A DNA stretch of 64,000 bases, taken from positions 66,430,501 to 66,494,500 of the forward strand of contig NC_088782.1 of the NCBI RefSeq assembly GCF_958450345.1, given 5' to 3'. The notes below the pieces were generated by a model. The model was given only the letters and a program-made list of their open reading frames with translations. It searched no databases and was not told the DNA's origin. The first letter of the stretch is position 1; each line of letters begins with the position of its first letter. The stretch comes from Calliphora vicina. Its lineage: Eukaryota; Arthropoda; Insecta; Diptera; Calliphoridae. Position numbers and translations under genes: made by a program. This document shows positions 43,170-55,771 of this stretch, one piece after another.

Positions 43170-44893
43170 TAGGGTATTCGAATTATTCGATTTTTCTCTT
43201 GTTCGAATAAAACGAATAATTCGAATAAGAGATTTTAACTTGTTCGAATAATTCGATCACACGTTTAAAATTAATCGAATTATTCGAATAATTTAAATTT
43301 TTTTTAAAAAAGTAAAGAATGAAGTTCTGATGTCGTTTTTTTAATATTTTATTGTTAAAGAAAAACAAAAAATAACGTTAATGTTAACAATTCAAGTATT
43401 GATAATGTTAAAAAACATTCGAAAACAAAGTCCATCATTAAATTTTCAACAGAAATATTCTGATCAGATTAACTCCCGAACAATCTATAAAACAACTGAC
43501 TAGCAAACCCATTAGTTTCCGTTTTGGAGCTATGTCTGCTTTTACACTGGACAATTTTTCTTGCGCAAGTCTAGAGTTTATAGGAGAGAGAGGCAAGAAG
43601 AAAGAAGAGGGGTACACACTTGCTTGTACTGGCAAGTCTCTTCAATTCTCTTTTGTTTTCTCATTTTCAATATGGCGTCTATTAGGTTTTGACATACAAA
43701 ATTGCTCACAGACTTGCTGTGTGTAAACAGACGAGCAAGTTTAAAAGGGAATCGACGAGACTTGCTTCAAGTAAACTTGCCTTGTGTAAAAGCAGACTAT
43801 GCTTTAAAAAATTTGAGCTAGTTGGACATGATCCTGAATTCAAGTACAATATAAACGTATTAAGAACTTTTTTATGTCGTTCATTAATTCGGGGTTTAAA
43901 TTGAGTAAATTAATTATTCACTATTTCTAAATTATTTATAACAAATTGTATTATACATCAAGCTCTATCAACCTTGCCGAATTTTTGCTTAATAAAGTGG
44001 TCTTGGGGAACTACACAATAAAGGGAATCTGTAAAAAGATTGATATCATTGTCAGTGAACGTGGCTAATTTGAATTCAGGCAGTGCATGATCGACGCATT
44101 TACAAATACGTAAAAAGTTTATTACCGTGTTAGACAAAGATGTTCAACGATGGTCAAAATCATGTATAAGACGAACTCCATGCTTTTCTTGCAACAAAAC
44201 GTTAGTTTGCAATATTTGTGTTTATCATTCGATTTATTAAATATTTTGCAACACTTACGTACGCGGTTAATAACATCATTTATATACATATATTTTAAGA
44301 TCACGGCCTCCATCTATTTCAATGTAATCATTATAAATGTCATCCTCAATATCACTTTCGACGACCCTTTCAAGATCACATTCTCCATCACATTCAACTC
44401 CACTTTAATCTAAGTTAGTATTTTGATTATTAATTGCGATTCTTCTAATATTTCGCCAGCTAAATAACAAATATTTTATTCCATACCTTTTATTTTCATT
44501 GGTTCAAGTCCTAAGTTAAAAATTTTGAAAGATTTGTTTTTAGACTTGTAACTTCTTGCAGTAATATTTATATATTTATGGAAGGAGCTATCGAAACACT
44601 CTTCTACATTGATCGAAAATCCCTTTGTCTTTAGTTATTTGTAGAATTTCAGAGACAATGCAATTTTTGTGAGTCATTATTACTTATTTAAATTTGAAAT
44701 TATGAAAAATTTTAAGCAATTTAATAAATTTAAATATATATGTATGAACATTTATTCGTTTTATTCGATTATTCTACATAAAATTGTTCGAATTATTCGT
44801 TATTCGAAAATGGCCATTTTTAAATTGTTCGAATAATTATTCGTAAGAAATTATTCGATTAATCGAACGATCATTAGTCGAATGAATACCCTA
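43170..44893. mobile_element. hAT element, TIR TAGGGTATTCGAATTATTCG, copy 2
   Basis: The perfect 8-bp duplication GTTAATAC flanks it (43162-43169, 44894-44901). The termini match copy 1. Shared inner blocks include GATCAGATTAACTCCCGAAC, CGTTCATTAATTCG, CTCCATGCTTTTCTTGCAAC and AATGTCATCCTCAATATCAC. On the minus strand GDPKIYVYK-like and EDDIYNDYIEIDEG-like pieces (about 44320-44365) hint at a former transposase or accessory exon. It contains its own insertion at 43535-43796. Confidence 0.85.
43535..43796. mobile_element. MITE with TCTGCTTTTACAC ends and 5-bp TSD CTATG
   Basis: TCTGCTTTTACAC at 43535 mirrors GTGTAAAAGCAGA ending at 43796. CTATG flanks it at 43530-43534 and 43797-43801. The related hAT copy at 55772 has the uninterrupted sequence GGAGCTATGTTTTAAAAAAT, which proves the insertion. 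CAAGTTTACTTGAAGCAAG-type words fill the inside. Superfamily unknown. Confidence 0.75.
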
Positions 44894-44904
44894 GTTAATA
44901 CCCT

Positions 44905-46385
44905 CTTGTTGATCAAATATAAAACTCTTACTTGTTAGTAATTAAAAATTCACATCAAAATATCTGATATATTGATAGCACGTTTTGGGCTGTGGGTTAT
45001 CTGAAGACTTTGGGAAATCTTGGCCGCTAATATACCAATAATCGCTTAATTTTTTGTCTTGCTATATTGTTTTGAGGATTAAAGACATGTCAGCGCATTT
45101 AAAAATATAATTTTTTAAGTGTAAGCGTATTTAAATTTAAGCGGCTCCCTTAAAAGACTGAGAAAACTGCATATATGGCAAGTTATTATGAATACCAGTT
45201 AAAGTATTTATGTTTGGTATCTTATGTTGATTTTGATGACTTGATGGATCTGACCAAGTGTCCATGTACAAATAACCTACAGGAATAAAAATAGGAAGTG
45301 CTACAAGCTAAAATGAGTTTCGTCCCTCTTCTGGCTGCTAAAACAGCCTGTAACTAAATATTGCATTTTATGAATTGTTTCGTTTCTTTTTTAGTAGTTT
45401 ATTTTTGTTGTTGTTTTGTTTTTATAGTTTTTATCATTATTTATATGATAATTTTGTCGTTGTTGAAGCCGAACGTTTCGTTAAAGCGATAGTGCTATAG
45501 AGATAGCGGTAAATGGCTTTCTTACCAATAGACTGCGCATATATTAAAATACCTACTTACATACATACAAAGGTGTATGGATATGGATCTATGTATGTAT
45601 GTTTGCATGTGTTTTTAGGTAGTACGTGGTGTATATTTTCAAAGTGCAATTGCATATTTTGCCCAACTTTTTAAACAAAGTGAGCGAGTGTGTAATGAGT
45701 TTTCATCTGATGTGTTGGTTTTTATGTCTTCAGTCACGCAATGCGTTTAGTTTGGAATTTTATTAATTTTTTATTTTTTTTTTTAATTTTGATCGAAAAA
45801 TATTTTCAAGAATATTTTTGTTATTAGTTTAAGTTTACAGGGTGACAATTGTATTTGTCACGTAAACTTTATTTAGAACAAAATGCAAAACAAGTTTATA
45901 ACTGCAAAATTTACACCTGAATAAATTTGCCAAAAGCTATTTAAATATTTGTATAAAGTTTTTTATTTTTTTTTTTTGATATCGCATACTAACCAATGTA
46001 TTGGAGGAAAACTACATAAATATAAGCATTCAATGAAATTTGATATTCAAATTATGTCAACTGCTTGGCAAGAAGGCCTAAATGTGTTTAAGCAAAAAAA
46101 TTAAAACTGACCCATATTGTTATTTTAGGATATTTTTCTTAACTTATGCCTCCTAATGATTCACTGCCAAGTATTTTATAATTAAAAAAGGTAAACTCTT
46201 CATATATATTATAATTTTTATACATAAAAGAGAACACAATTAAATAAATATATTTTAAATGGTATAAATTAAGGACTGAATCGAAAAAGTATTGAAAAGC
46301 ATAAGTTTAAACTTGAACAGCTTACAGTAAAATTTCTTAAAAGTTCCTCAATTTATTTCAAAATTGTTCAAATACATAAAACAAT
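44905..46385. other. Mostly unique DNA, no gene seen
   Basis: TGTTGTTGTT and TATGTATG runs (45410, 45590) and other regulatory-type low complexity occur. CTCTTACTTGTTAGTAATTA at 44930-44945 resembles the inverted start of a mini-me, but no body follows. Confidence 0.35.
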
Positions 46386-46389
46386 TAAA

Positions 46390-46885
46390 TGTTAAATGAT
46401 CGTAGTACCAAAAAGTATATATATCCTGAGTCCTCTTAAGATACTAATGAGATCTAGCTATGTATGTCTGAATTTTCCACAAATACTCTCTGTTGACAAG
46501 GTTTGCTTGTTATTAAAAATGGGCAATAGCTGTTAATGATTTCATCCAGACTCCATACAAATGTCCCCCCGGAATTCAGTTTGTGCAGTCATAAAATTAT
46601 GTTGATTATGCGGCAATCCATATAAAATTTTGCACAAAGTAGTTCCAAGTACTCTGAAATTAGAATGTAAAGTATGTCGAATATCGGGCAAATGACTTGA
46701 ATATTCATAATTGTCTTATAAGAATTAATGTCGTAATGAAATTGGACATAAACTAGTTTTATATGATCCTAAATCTTGCTAGCAACTTTTGTGAGGATCG
46801 GTCCACAATTGACCCCCCATATAACATAAAAATATGTATGTATATTTGGAACAACTGAATATAAACTCTTACTTGTTTTAGTTAT
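46390..46885 (-). repeat. Mini-me/DINE-like repeat (inverted)
   Basis: On the minus strand it starts AAACAAGTAAGAGTTTATAT (about 46880) and ends with ACATACATAGCTAGATCTCA, then TCAGGATATATATACTTTTT (about 46410-46470), the core followed by the (TA) block. The GTCY run is worn down to a remnant. Confidence 0.6.
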
Positions 46886-47089
46886 TGTTGTAATATCTAT
46901 AATTTCTTAGTATATCTTTCCTGTTTTTCATTTCACAAGAATCCAATATCATTGCGGATACTTCACCGGATTACTGATATGGATCTTAATAGTATTTCAA
47001 ACCGACATGTAGATTTTGTGGATCTCTTCTAGTTGATCCCATATACATACAAATCTTTCAAATCGGATAGAGAACAAAAATGTGGTATT

Positions 47090-47265
47090 ATTTTCATTTT
47101 TCATATACCCAAAGTACCTCACTTTGGGTCCTTTAGAGTTCATATTCAAAACCTAAACTAAGCTACACCTCCTCTATAGCCATAGGATGTGATTAAAATC
47201 AGACTATCCCTTTAGAAGTTACAGATTAATTTCCACTTTTTTGTTCAGTTCCCTCCAACATATGG
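47090..47265 (-). repeat. End fragment of a Transib-like relative
   Basis: On the minus strand AGTGGAAATTAATCTGTAAC, TTCTAAAGGGATAGTCTGAT and CCCAAAGTGAGGTACTTTGG correspond in order to the terminal 180 bases of the elements at 28003 and 38542. The CACAGTGG terminus itself is not preserved. Confidence 0.5.
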
Positions 47266-48214
47266 GATAAGTTCTAAAATGGTTAATGAACGTATGTAGC
47301 TATCTCTAGAACAGTAGACTGCAACAGAAGGAAATACATTTGGGATCAACAGTTTTGTCTTTAGATATCTGCTTGTTTTTTGATCCCGGGACTAATGTTG
47401 CTACTTCAATAGAATTACAATTGATTCTGGTTCCTGGAGATCGACTTTGATGTTCTTGAAACAAATATCTGATTACACAGCACCTCTTACAGACTTTGAT
47501 AAGATGGAGGCAAAACGATCTTATCTCTGGAAACCAAAGGCGTGGTATAAACATTTTGTTTTCCAACCATAATATTTTCTCTCAGAGGCCAGTCTTTCTT
47601 TATCCAAAGGTCATGTTTTACTCTGCTCTACAATAAATAGATGAAACATGGAAATTTAGTGTAACCGCTTTGTTGAGCTAACAAGAAATTAATTGAAATA
47701 CTTGTTTCCACTAAATCTGTTATATGTTTTCTAAACTGTTTGAACAGTGTATTCACCACAAATGTAACAAAACACATTTCGGTCATTGTGATAACTTTTT
47801 CAAAGAGGACATAAAGTTAAAATCAATCTATATATACATATAAAATACAAAAAATGTTTCTATCTATGTTATAGACTAGGAACCGGTTTCATTGGAAAGG
47901 AAATTTTGTGAAGATGGTTTTAGATACCTAAAACACTACATTAAGTCCATGCGGTCCATTCGTAAAACCGATTTTCGAATTTTCCCATACAACAATTTTT
48001 CCTAATTTTGAATATTAAAAATGTATATATCATAAAATTTTTTATGTAGGAACCTCCCCTGATGTGTAGATCCACTAAGAAGGTAAAAACGTAACAATAG
48101 CACCAAATGTTCAACTTAATCTGAATTTATAAAAAGTTGTTGTACTTTTTTGAATCCCATATCCCAGAAATTAAATTTAAATGGAATTGTAGTACTTGTT
48201 TTGAGACTATATAC

Positions 48215-51200
48215 TCAGTTTGTCCATTTTGCTGACCGATTTTTTTTATGGGCCCCCAAAGTTTCTGAAAATCAGTGGAGCCTCTAAAAAATGTGTCATC
48301 AGTTTTTGGTTAACAGATAATTCAGACTTTGTGATACGGCTTAACTTTATATGGCAATAATATAGCCAAGAGTCCGCCAAATAAATCTTGTTAAAACTTG
48401 TTTCCCAAAAATAGCTTTTTCGTGCACTTTTGTTGAAAAAATATAGGAAGAAACATTTTTTTTAACTTTTTTTAGAATAACTTCCAGGGACTCCTAATTT
48501 CTCAATAACAATATTTTGCAAAGTTGTAGCTAAGGTAAATCTGAATAACTCTTGTGAACATATCAATGCAATCCTAACATATCTAGGCATTCTAAATAGC
48601 TGTCAAAAATCACTTTGTAGCTTAAAAATTTTAGTTTTTTACTATTTTTTGACTCTAAAACAAAAATTTTTTGTTAAAAAGTTATGTTCGAGTGTATACT
48701 TCTCTCTATTGTGCTGGAATAACGAAGAATGGACAAATCATTATCGGTATGATCCGCGCGCATCACTTTATGCAATCTTGATCACGCAAGACCGTCTTGA
48801 TGCAAGATATGAAAAAACATCAAAATTTTTGAAAGTGGGCAAGGTTTGTGGAGCTTCTGAAGAGTAAATATAAGCTTTTCATATAAGTTTTTGATATTGG
48901 TGGAAACCTTATGACTTGGAGATTGACATTTTAATGAAATGAATAAATTTTGTGTTTTTTCGGACGTATTTTACCTTAAAAACTAACTATATTATAAAAT
49001 GGTGATTTTCCATCAAGAAAAATAAAAACTTTGAATTAATGTAAAATTTGAACAGTTACAGACATCACAATAAAATTGGAAGTAATATAGATCTAAATGT
49101 TCTTAAGTCAATGGCATCACTAATGTTGACATTCTTTGTTTTCAAACATCAAAATTCCTAAAACGGGGAAAATGTGTTCCAAAAACTGAGTTTTTTTTTA
49201 GAAAATAGCCCACTTTGACGTTATTTACAGTATGATAGTAAAAACGTTTTGTATGTATATAAACAACATATGGGGCTATACAAATATGACGAGCTTCTGA
49301 GGATCGGTGCTTTGCGTTTTTAAAATTTTTTACTCAAACCTAAAATTTTGTTTCAAAATTGGCCAAGTTTGGATAGGGCTGGGGGGTAAAATGTCCACTT
49401 ACAGTGTAAGACAAAAATGTGTAAATGATGGTCATATATTTACACTTTGTGACACCATTTTTAAAGAGCAATGTTTATAAAGAAACGTTTTGTGTTTTTT
49501 TAAACAATATTTATTAAGGATATTTTAGGACTAAATAAATAAAATATTTCCTTAATTATACTCCAGTAATCTAAAAAAAATAACTGCAACCCATTTACAC
49601 ACTTTTGGCGCAGATTACTAAAGTAACTTTTTTAGTACTTCGAATAACCTGCTTTCGCGTCAATGGCAGCCTGAATTCTGGAGGGCATACTCTCCACCAG
49701 TTTGCGACACTCTTCTTGCATTATAGATCCCTAGATATCATGGGAGCGCTCCTAGAGCTGAGTTGTGTTTCTAAATGCATTTTGATAATTATAAACGCGA
49801 CGTTTTAGAATTCGCACCAAATTCTCAATCGGATTTAAATTCTGAGATTGTGGGAGTCAATCTAGCAATGTAATTTTGGCGGTTTTTAAAAAATTAAGCG
49901 TCTTTTTAGACTTATGCTTGTTGTCGTTATCTTGTAGTATCACAGTGTTTTCAATTTGTCCACGCCAATCATTCAGACTATCCACATCTGTTGTCTTGAT
50001 AATGTCTATATACATTTCTGCATTCATATTACTACCAATTTTATGGAGTTTTCCTACACCTTTCGCAGAAAAACAACCACAAAATGGCAATATTCCACCA
50101 CCATATTTCATAGTCGTCATAAAATCACGGTCTTTTAATGGCGCATTTCGTTTTTGGTAGTCATATTTTGGTCCATCAGTTCTAAAATGGTTAATTTTCG
50201 ATTCATCAGTACAGATAACTTTTTCCCAATCATCAAAGGTCCATTTCTTAAAAAAATTTACAAATGTTAGTCGAAGAGACTTGTGTCTTTCAGTTAAACG
50301 AGGTTTTTTAACAATCTTTATTGCATAAAAACCACATCTTTTGATTTCTCTAAGAGATGCACGTTTTGAAATCTTAATTTGGTAGCATGAAGATAGTTTT
50401 GGTTGTACCTCACGGGGACTATTTTCTTCTCCTGATGCAACTAGACGTTATACAGTGAGACCATCTTTTAACAATAGAATTGAATTCCGTCCACAAATTG
50501 GTGCTGGAAAAGCCAAACCACATATATTCGCTATGTTCTCAACAGATTAAAAGAAATATTGAATTTGGTGGATATTTTTCGATGGGAGATACCATTTTTC
50601 AGCTGCTCGGTAACAGAATTTGCAACTTCGGTGATAATCTTCTTCATATTCAATATTCCTTAAAGAATTGTAAATTGTTAACTACTAACATGTTTTAACT
50701 AACTGTCATTAATGAAATTGATTAAAATTGTTCTTTTTCTAAATAATAATAACAAGTTTATTTAACTTTAAAGAAAATGCGACAAAATTGTGTAATTCAG
50801 TTTTTAACTTTTTGATATCCTGGTATTTAAATGCCATTACTTGAAATTAATTTTTTTGTATTGCTATACTTCACTAATCATGATCTTCATATTGTGTAAA
50901 AAATATTGTCAGATTGGTAAATGTTGAGCATAAAAATTCAAATTATAGATATTTCCAAATTTATTTACACATTTGTGTCTCGTACTGTAAGTTAGTCAAA
51001 TTTTACTTTATACGTGTTTGCATTAAGTTCTATTTCCAGATCATAAAAAAATGTATATAGCCACGAAGAAAATTAGTTTTTTATAAAAGAAAAAATATGG
51101 GGACTTTTTTGGGAAAAAACTTAAAAAACACACGCAAACAAAGTTGAAATATATAAAAAGAAGCTTCAACTTTGGATGCGTGTAACTTTTTATAGGGACG

Positions 51201-51935
51201 AAATAATTGTTATCAGGTTTGTTTTATTTTCTTTTTTTTTTATCGCAAATATACGTCGTATATAAAAAACAAATTTCGACCTTTCGTAGGCCCATCATAT
51301 ATAAAATACAAAAAAAGATCGAGCAAAATTTAAAAAAAAAATTAAACTTTAATATATCTTGAACTAAAAGAGATACCTACAGATAAAAGCATATTTTTGT
51401 AGACCTTCTGAAGGACTATCTACAGTTTAAATTTCAGCTCATTCGGATCATAAATGGCTTTTTGGCGATTTTTTTTTAAATGTGTGACATTGAGGGTCCA
51501 CTCACTGATCCCCATTCAGAACACCTCAGCAGAGTAAATAATACAACACAACGGTTCAACTTTACCGTAGCTACAACTTTCCTAAATATTGTTAGTGAAA
51601 AATTAGGAGACCCTGGAAGTTATTCTAAAAAAAGTAAAAAAAAAATGTTCTTCCTATATTTTTTAAACAAAAGTGCACGAAAAAGCTATTTTTTGGAAAA
51701 AAATTCTAACAAAATTTATTTGGCGGAATCTTAGCTATATTATTGCCATATAAAGTTAAGCCGTATCACAAAGTCTGAATTAGCTGTTAACCAAAAACTG
51801 ATGACACCTTTTTTAGAGGCCCAACTGATTTTCAGAAACTTTGGGGGCTCATAAAAAAAAATCGGTCACCAAAATGGACAAACTGAGTATATGGTTTTAC
51901 TACCCATTGGTAGTAGAGTCGAACCTATATAGTTA
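48215..51935. mobile_element. Long inverted-arm element (3.7 kb) enclosing a Tc1
   Basis: The left arm (CTCAGTTTGTCCATTTTGCT, GGGCCCCCAAAGTTTCTGAA, AAGAGTCCGCCAAATAAATC, TCGTGCACTTTTGTTG) is mirrored by the right arm (AAGTGCACGAAAAAGCTATT, TTTATTTGGCGGAATC, AAAATGGACAAACTGAGTAT). The arms are those of the element at 38749-39511, here about 420 bases each and 3 kb apart. The plus-strand frame 48649-48867 just inside the left arm (LLCWNNEEWTNHYRY) is unidentified and could be a scrap of its transposase. Confidence 0.55.
49402..50987 (-). mobile_element. Tc1-family element, near full length (1586 bp)
   Basis: The termini CAGTGTAAGACAAAAATGTG and (inward from the right) CAGTACGAGACACAAATGTG are flanked by TA (49400-49401, 50988-50989). 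The transposase (about 50647 to 49560) starts KKIITEVANSVTEQLKNG and has PRLTERHKSLRLTF, the first aspartate in VICTDESKINHF (about 50196-50220), GGGILPFCGCFSAKGVGK, the second in ILQDNDNKHKSKKTLNFLK, and the glutamate in LNPIENLVRILKRRV. Spacing from D to E is 34 residues (DD34E), so all three acidic residues remain. Inactivating changes: two N-terminal frameshifts, a stop before RLVASG, TGG to TGA before LPQSQ, and further stops near the C-terminus. Confidence 0.93.
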
Positions 51936-52142
51936 TGATCGTGTGTTTTTTTCACTGTTGCACTGTGTAATGAAAATACCATGTTTTAGCGTAGTAGCAC
52001 ACGATGGGTATCCGCTAGTTTATTTATAGAAATGTAAATACGATTACGAAACGGGCACACGAATTTACTTATGACAGCTAATATTGAAAAACAAAGATCA
52101 AAAGCTACATGTACGTAGGAAAATTATTTTAAGAACATTATT

Positions 52143-52250
52143 GGAATTTCCTTGGCAAAAGCTCCCAATCACTATATTCTAAATACTTTTTAACAGCTGT
52201 TGCAACATGTGGCCGAGCGTTGTCATAATGGAAAATTATTGTTTCATAAA
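52143..52250 (-). pseudogene. Mariner transposase scrap
   Basis: The minus strand reads HYDNARPHVATAVKKYLEYS and DWELLPRKF, the second-aspartate region of a mauritiana-like mariner transposase. Nothing of the rest is visible. Confidence 0.8.
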
Positions 52251-52828
52251 TTATATAATTCTAACTCTATTGTAGATACTTTAAGCATTCCATCGTCTTT
52301 TGTAGACACATGGTTTTCTTTTTAAGTTAAATTTCATAATGTTCTGATCTTGGTGTGTTATTCCAATGTTGATTGGAAAATGTATGTAAAAAATTGTTTC
52401 TAATTGAATAAAATTACAAATTATTGACTTGTTTCATTTAGGTAGTTTTGTACATAGTTTTTGTATAAAGTATTTTTTTTTTAAATTATTCGATTAATCG
52501 ACAATTATTATTCGAATAATTTTTTATTCTAAATTGAAAAATCTTATTTAATTTTCCTCGATTATTTGAAATGTATAAAGTGATTCACGGTTAGTTATCG
52601 GTATCGTCGAAATAATGTTCTCACTGCTTATGTTAAGCTTTCCATGTGATAGGACATAGATTTCTTAACCGAACGATTAATCTGAGGTTTTGATAATCGG
52701 ACTAAAGTCTGTATTACTTTATCGCTTATTTGCTTTCATTGGGAGTAATTACATATATCGTAAGCTGTGTATTGCTTTTGTGTAAATCTGCAATCTGTAA
52801 CTAAGCTCTGTGTAATAAATAAATTAAT

Positions 52829-53343
52829 GAGCCGCAGAACAAAAGGTACTTTTTCGCATTTTTTCGAAAATTGGGTTTTTGGTATTTTATAATATTTGGG
52901 TTGAAATCTTCTAGAAACAATCAAGTTAGCAACATTTTTTTTATTTTTTACTAATTTGTGCTTAACAAAACGTACAACAAAACGAAAACGAAAAAAAATA
53001 TTTAATTTCAATGTGTAATTTGTTTATATATTAGATCAGGATTAAAAACATTCATTTAAAATATTATCGTTAAAAAAACGCATAAAAAACATACTTTTTA
53101 ATTTAGTTTTTAACAAAACGTACTTTTTTTCTTTATTGTTTAACAAAGGTTTCTTTTTCCGATATTTTTTTTCCGGTATTATATCAAACATCCTTAATAT
53201 TTAATGTGGTGACTTATATCGGTTAGATGTATCTATTGATAAGTATGAAACTTGTTGCCATTTCCATGTTCATGCTGTTTAAATAAAACTCAATTTTCCA
53301 AAAATTTTAAATGAGCTAAAAAGTACATTTTGTTCTGCGGCTC
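52829..53343. mobile_element. MITE with GAGCCGCAGAACAAAA ends
   Basis: GAGCCGCAGAACAAAAGGTA at 52829 mirrors the right end, which reads inward GAGCCGCAGAACAAAATGTA. ACAAAACGTAC words repeat inside. No clear target duplication. 515 bp, non-coding. Confidence 0.65.
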
Positions 53344-53349
53344 CTCAAA

Positions 53350-54980
53350 TATATCATTATAAAAACTTGCGATTTATAATGAGGTTTTCAGTAAATTCGA
53401 ACTTTAATGGATAAAGTGTGACTAGTACAAATAAAACATACTCTACTTAATTCATTTTGTATTAAATAGTCTGTCATATGGCTTATTAAATATTTAAGAA
53501 AACCTTTCCCCTCATATAAATGTATTTAAATAAATACCAAAAAAAAAACTATCCCAAAAACTCTCGCCATAAAAAATATGACGGTTTATAATTTTTTTTA
53601 AACATTTAGTTAAGCGCCACTTAAAAATTCATTGCTTAAGGTTTTAAAAGTGTTTTGTTTCGTTTCCTTTCTTCTTTTTTTAGTTTTTTATTATGAGTAT
53701 TATTTAAATTTCGTTGCTCTGTTTTAGTATTTTTGTAGCAATTTTCAAGTTCGTTAGTTATTTAAATGTGGAATGGTTAAAAGTAGAATTTTGCCAACTT
53801 GTTAGGTTATGCATGGCTACATATTTTTGGCTCCCAAATATATAAAAAAACTGAAAAAAATCATTGGTAACATTTTTAAGGCCACCTTAGGGCAGCCCTT
53901 TAAGTGATTGAAACAAAAAAGAATAGCAAAAAGCATCATCTATTTTTTTTTGTTGCCAGAGACATGATTTGCTTAAAAAATGTCTGGCAGAAAAAAAAAA
54001 ATTCGGTATTTTGGGGTTTTGTTATTCGTCTACCTTTAAGCACGATTTTCTTGTCTATGTCTAGTAGAAAAAAAAGAACGAAGAAAATAAAACAACAGCA
54101 AAATCAGAGCTTCAAATCTGTTTATTTTGATGAGCCATGAAATAAAAAACAATTTCCTTTAGCAAACAAACAAAAAAAAAGAAAAACAAAAAAGGGAAAC
54201 GAAGACAACAAATATTTAATTCTGAAAACACTACGTAAGCCTTTTAAATTTAAAGGCGCTTAATTTTTGTTTTACATATATTTTTCCTTTTTCCTGTTTA
54301 GTTGAGATTTTTTGCCTTTATTTTCTAGTGTTTTATTGGTCTTCTCACTTAACATGTACTTATTTGAATAAATATATAGTGTGAGAAAAATGTATTGAAA
54401 CAAATTTGTATCAATGTTCTTGACTTTACTGTAATTTTGATAAAATGATCGTGATAAAATGACGCAGGCACATAGTTCGGTAAGAAATCTTGGTGTGCTA
54501 TGATCTTCGAATACTTTGGAGATGTCCGTAATAATGACGAGTTTTGAATATCGAAATCGTTCTTTGCTAAGCAATTCTCCATAAACAGAAAAAACCGGTT
54601 CCAAACGAATTTGTTGTTAATCAAATGATTGAGACCAAACGGCTGTATACAAAAATTTAGTAGTTTCCATCATAGTTAACTTTATCAACTGTCTTTCTGT
54701 TTCTAGAACTGCAACAAGTTAGGTTGCCACACAGAATCTATTTTTTCCGAGTACATATCGCAGAAATGTATATGGTTAAACGGACTCTTCCTTCTGCAGT
54801 ATATACGTGTATACGGTCTGCTCTGAGAGGGGGCATAGATCTGATATGGGTTTCTTCATCGATAGAAACGGTATCAAATCTATTTTCAGACAACCTGACT
54901 CATGAAGTGCAGGAGACAATTCCTGCTATTAAGCGTGCTTGGTTATAATCGAATATCGGGTGCTACTTACATGTATGTAA
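53350..54980. other. No gene assigned; one unidentified open frame
   Basis: It is mostly AT-rich and unique. The plus-strand frame 54724-54948 (VKRTLPSAVYTCIRSALRGG ... HEVQETIPAIKRAWL) has a protein-like composition but matches no family that I know, and no splice or terminal-repeat context supports it. Confidence 0.3.
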
Positions 54981-55507
54981 AGTGGGGCAGAATCAACATT
55001 TTTTGGAAATAAATCTGGCATTTCTAAACGGCTGGTTAGACAACTAAATTATCATTAATATACAAAAGATTTCAGTGAAATATCAATTATACATCCAAAA
55101 ATAAACGATTTCCAATTAAAAAATTCCAAAAATAGTAGATTTTTGCATTTTTTTGGTGAAAAGGTGACATGACTCTTTTTTCATTAAAAAAAACTTTTTT
55201 AAGAAAATATAACAATTTTATATTTTTTGATATAAAAAACCTATCCTATTTTTGAATTTTTTTTTAAAAAATTTCAATTTTGAGCCACATGTTCTAAAAT
55301 CCTAAAGCTGGGATCAGAAAACGGAAATCAGCTTTGGAAACCTTAATGTGTTCCCTATTTATCCCCAAAGAAAAATTGTAAAAAATAAAATTTTTCGGAT
55401 TTTCGCTCCAATTTTTAGGATTTGCGGGATTCCCTTTGACCTTTTGGCAAGTTTTTTATACAATTTGTTATTTAGAATGATAAATTTAAAAATTTTGTTA
55501 ATATATT

Positions 55508-55755
55508 GGCCGACTTCATAAACGCATTTTGCAAAGCAACACTTCAATGCAGTGTTCATAAACGCCATAGATTTTGTTTTGGCAATGTCGCAAGTTCATT
55601 ATTGTATGGCAATGCTTGTCCATGCGCAGCATCTGTCAAATTAGTGAACTGTTTTTATTTATGATTCTTTACAAAACATTTATGCGTTCATGAATGTCAC
55701 AAAGTATTGCTTTGCCTTGTAATTGCTTTGCATTACTGCGTTTATGAAGTCGGTC
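55508..55755. mobile_element. MITE with GGCCGACTTCATAAACGC ends, 3-bp TSD ATT
   Basis: GGCCGACTTCATAAACGCA and (inward from the right) GACCGACTTCATAAACGCA are inverted ends, flanked by ATT on both sides. GG-type ends with 3-bp duplications suit PIF/Harbinger MITEs, but the target is not the usual TWA. Confidence 0.6.
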
Positions 55756-55771
55756 ATTGTTACAATTTTAC

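Larger units (their letters stand above)
47827..52019 (+). mobile_element. Probable Helitron with nested elements
   Basis: It starts TCTATATATACATATAAAAT after A, followed by the familiar phrase TTATAGACTAGGAACCGG, and ends GCACACGATGGGTATCCGCT plus AGT before T, as non-autonomous Helitrons do (TC...CTRR, A/T site). Inverted arms (48215-48640 with 51540-51935) and a Tc1 (49402-50987) are inside. No Rep/helicase is recognised. The ends are inferred from form, not from a second copy. Confidence 0.45.

Noticed and set aside
47306..47566. 86-codon minus-strand frame with RSPGTRINCNSIE-like sequence
   Set aside because: No motif of any retroelement or host family could be named; left as unassigned sequence.
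49876..50160. 94-codon plus-strand frame
   Set aside because: It is the shadow of the Tc1 transposase on the minus strand.
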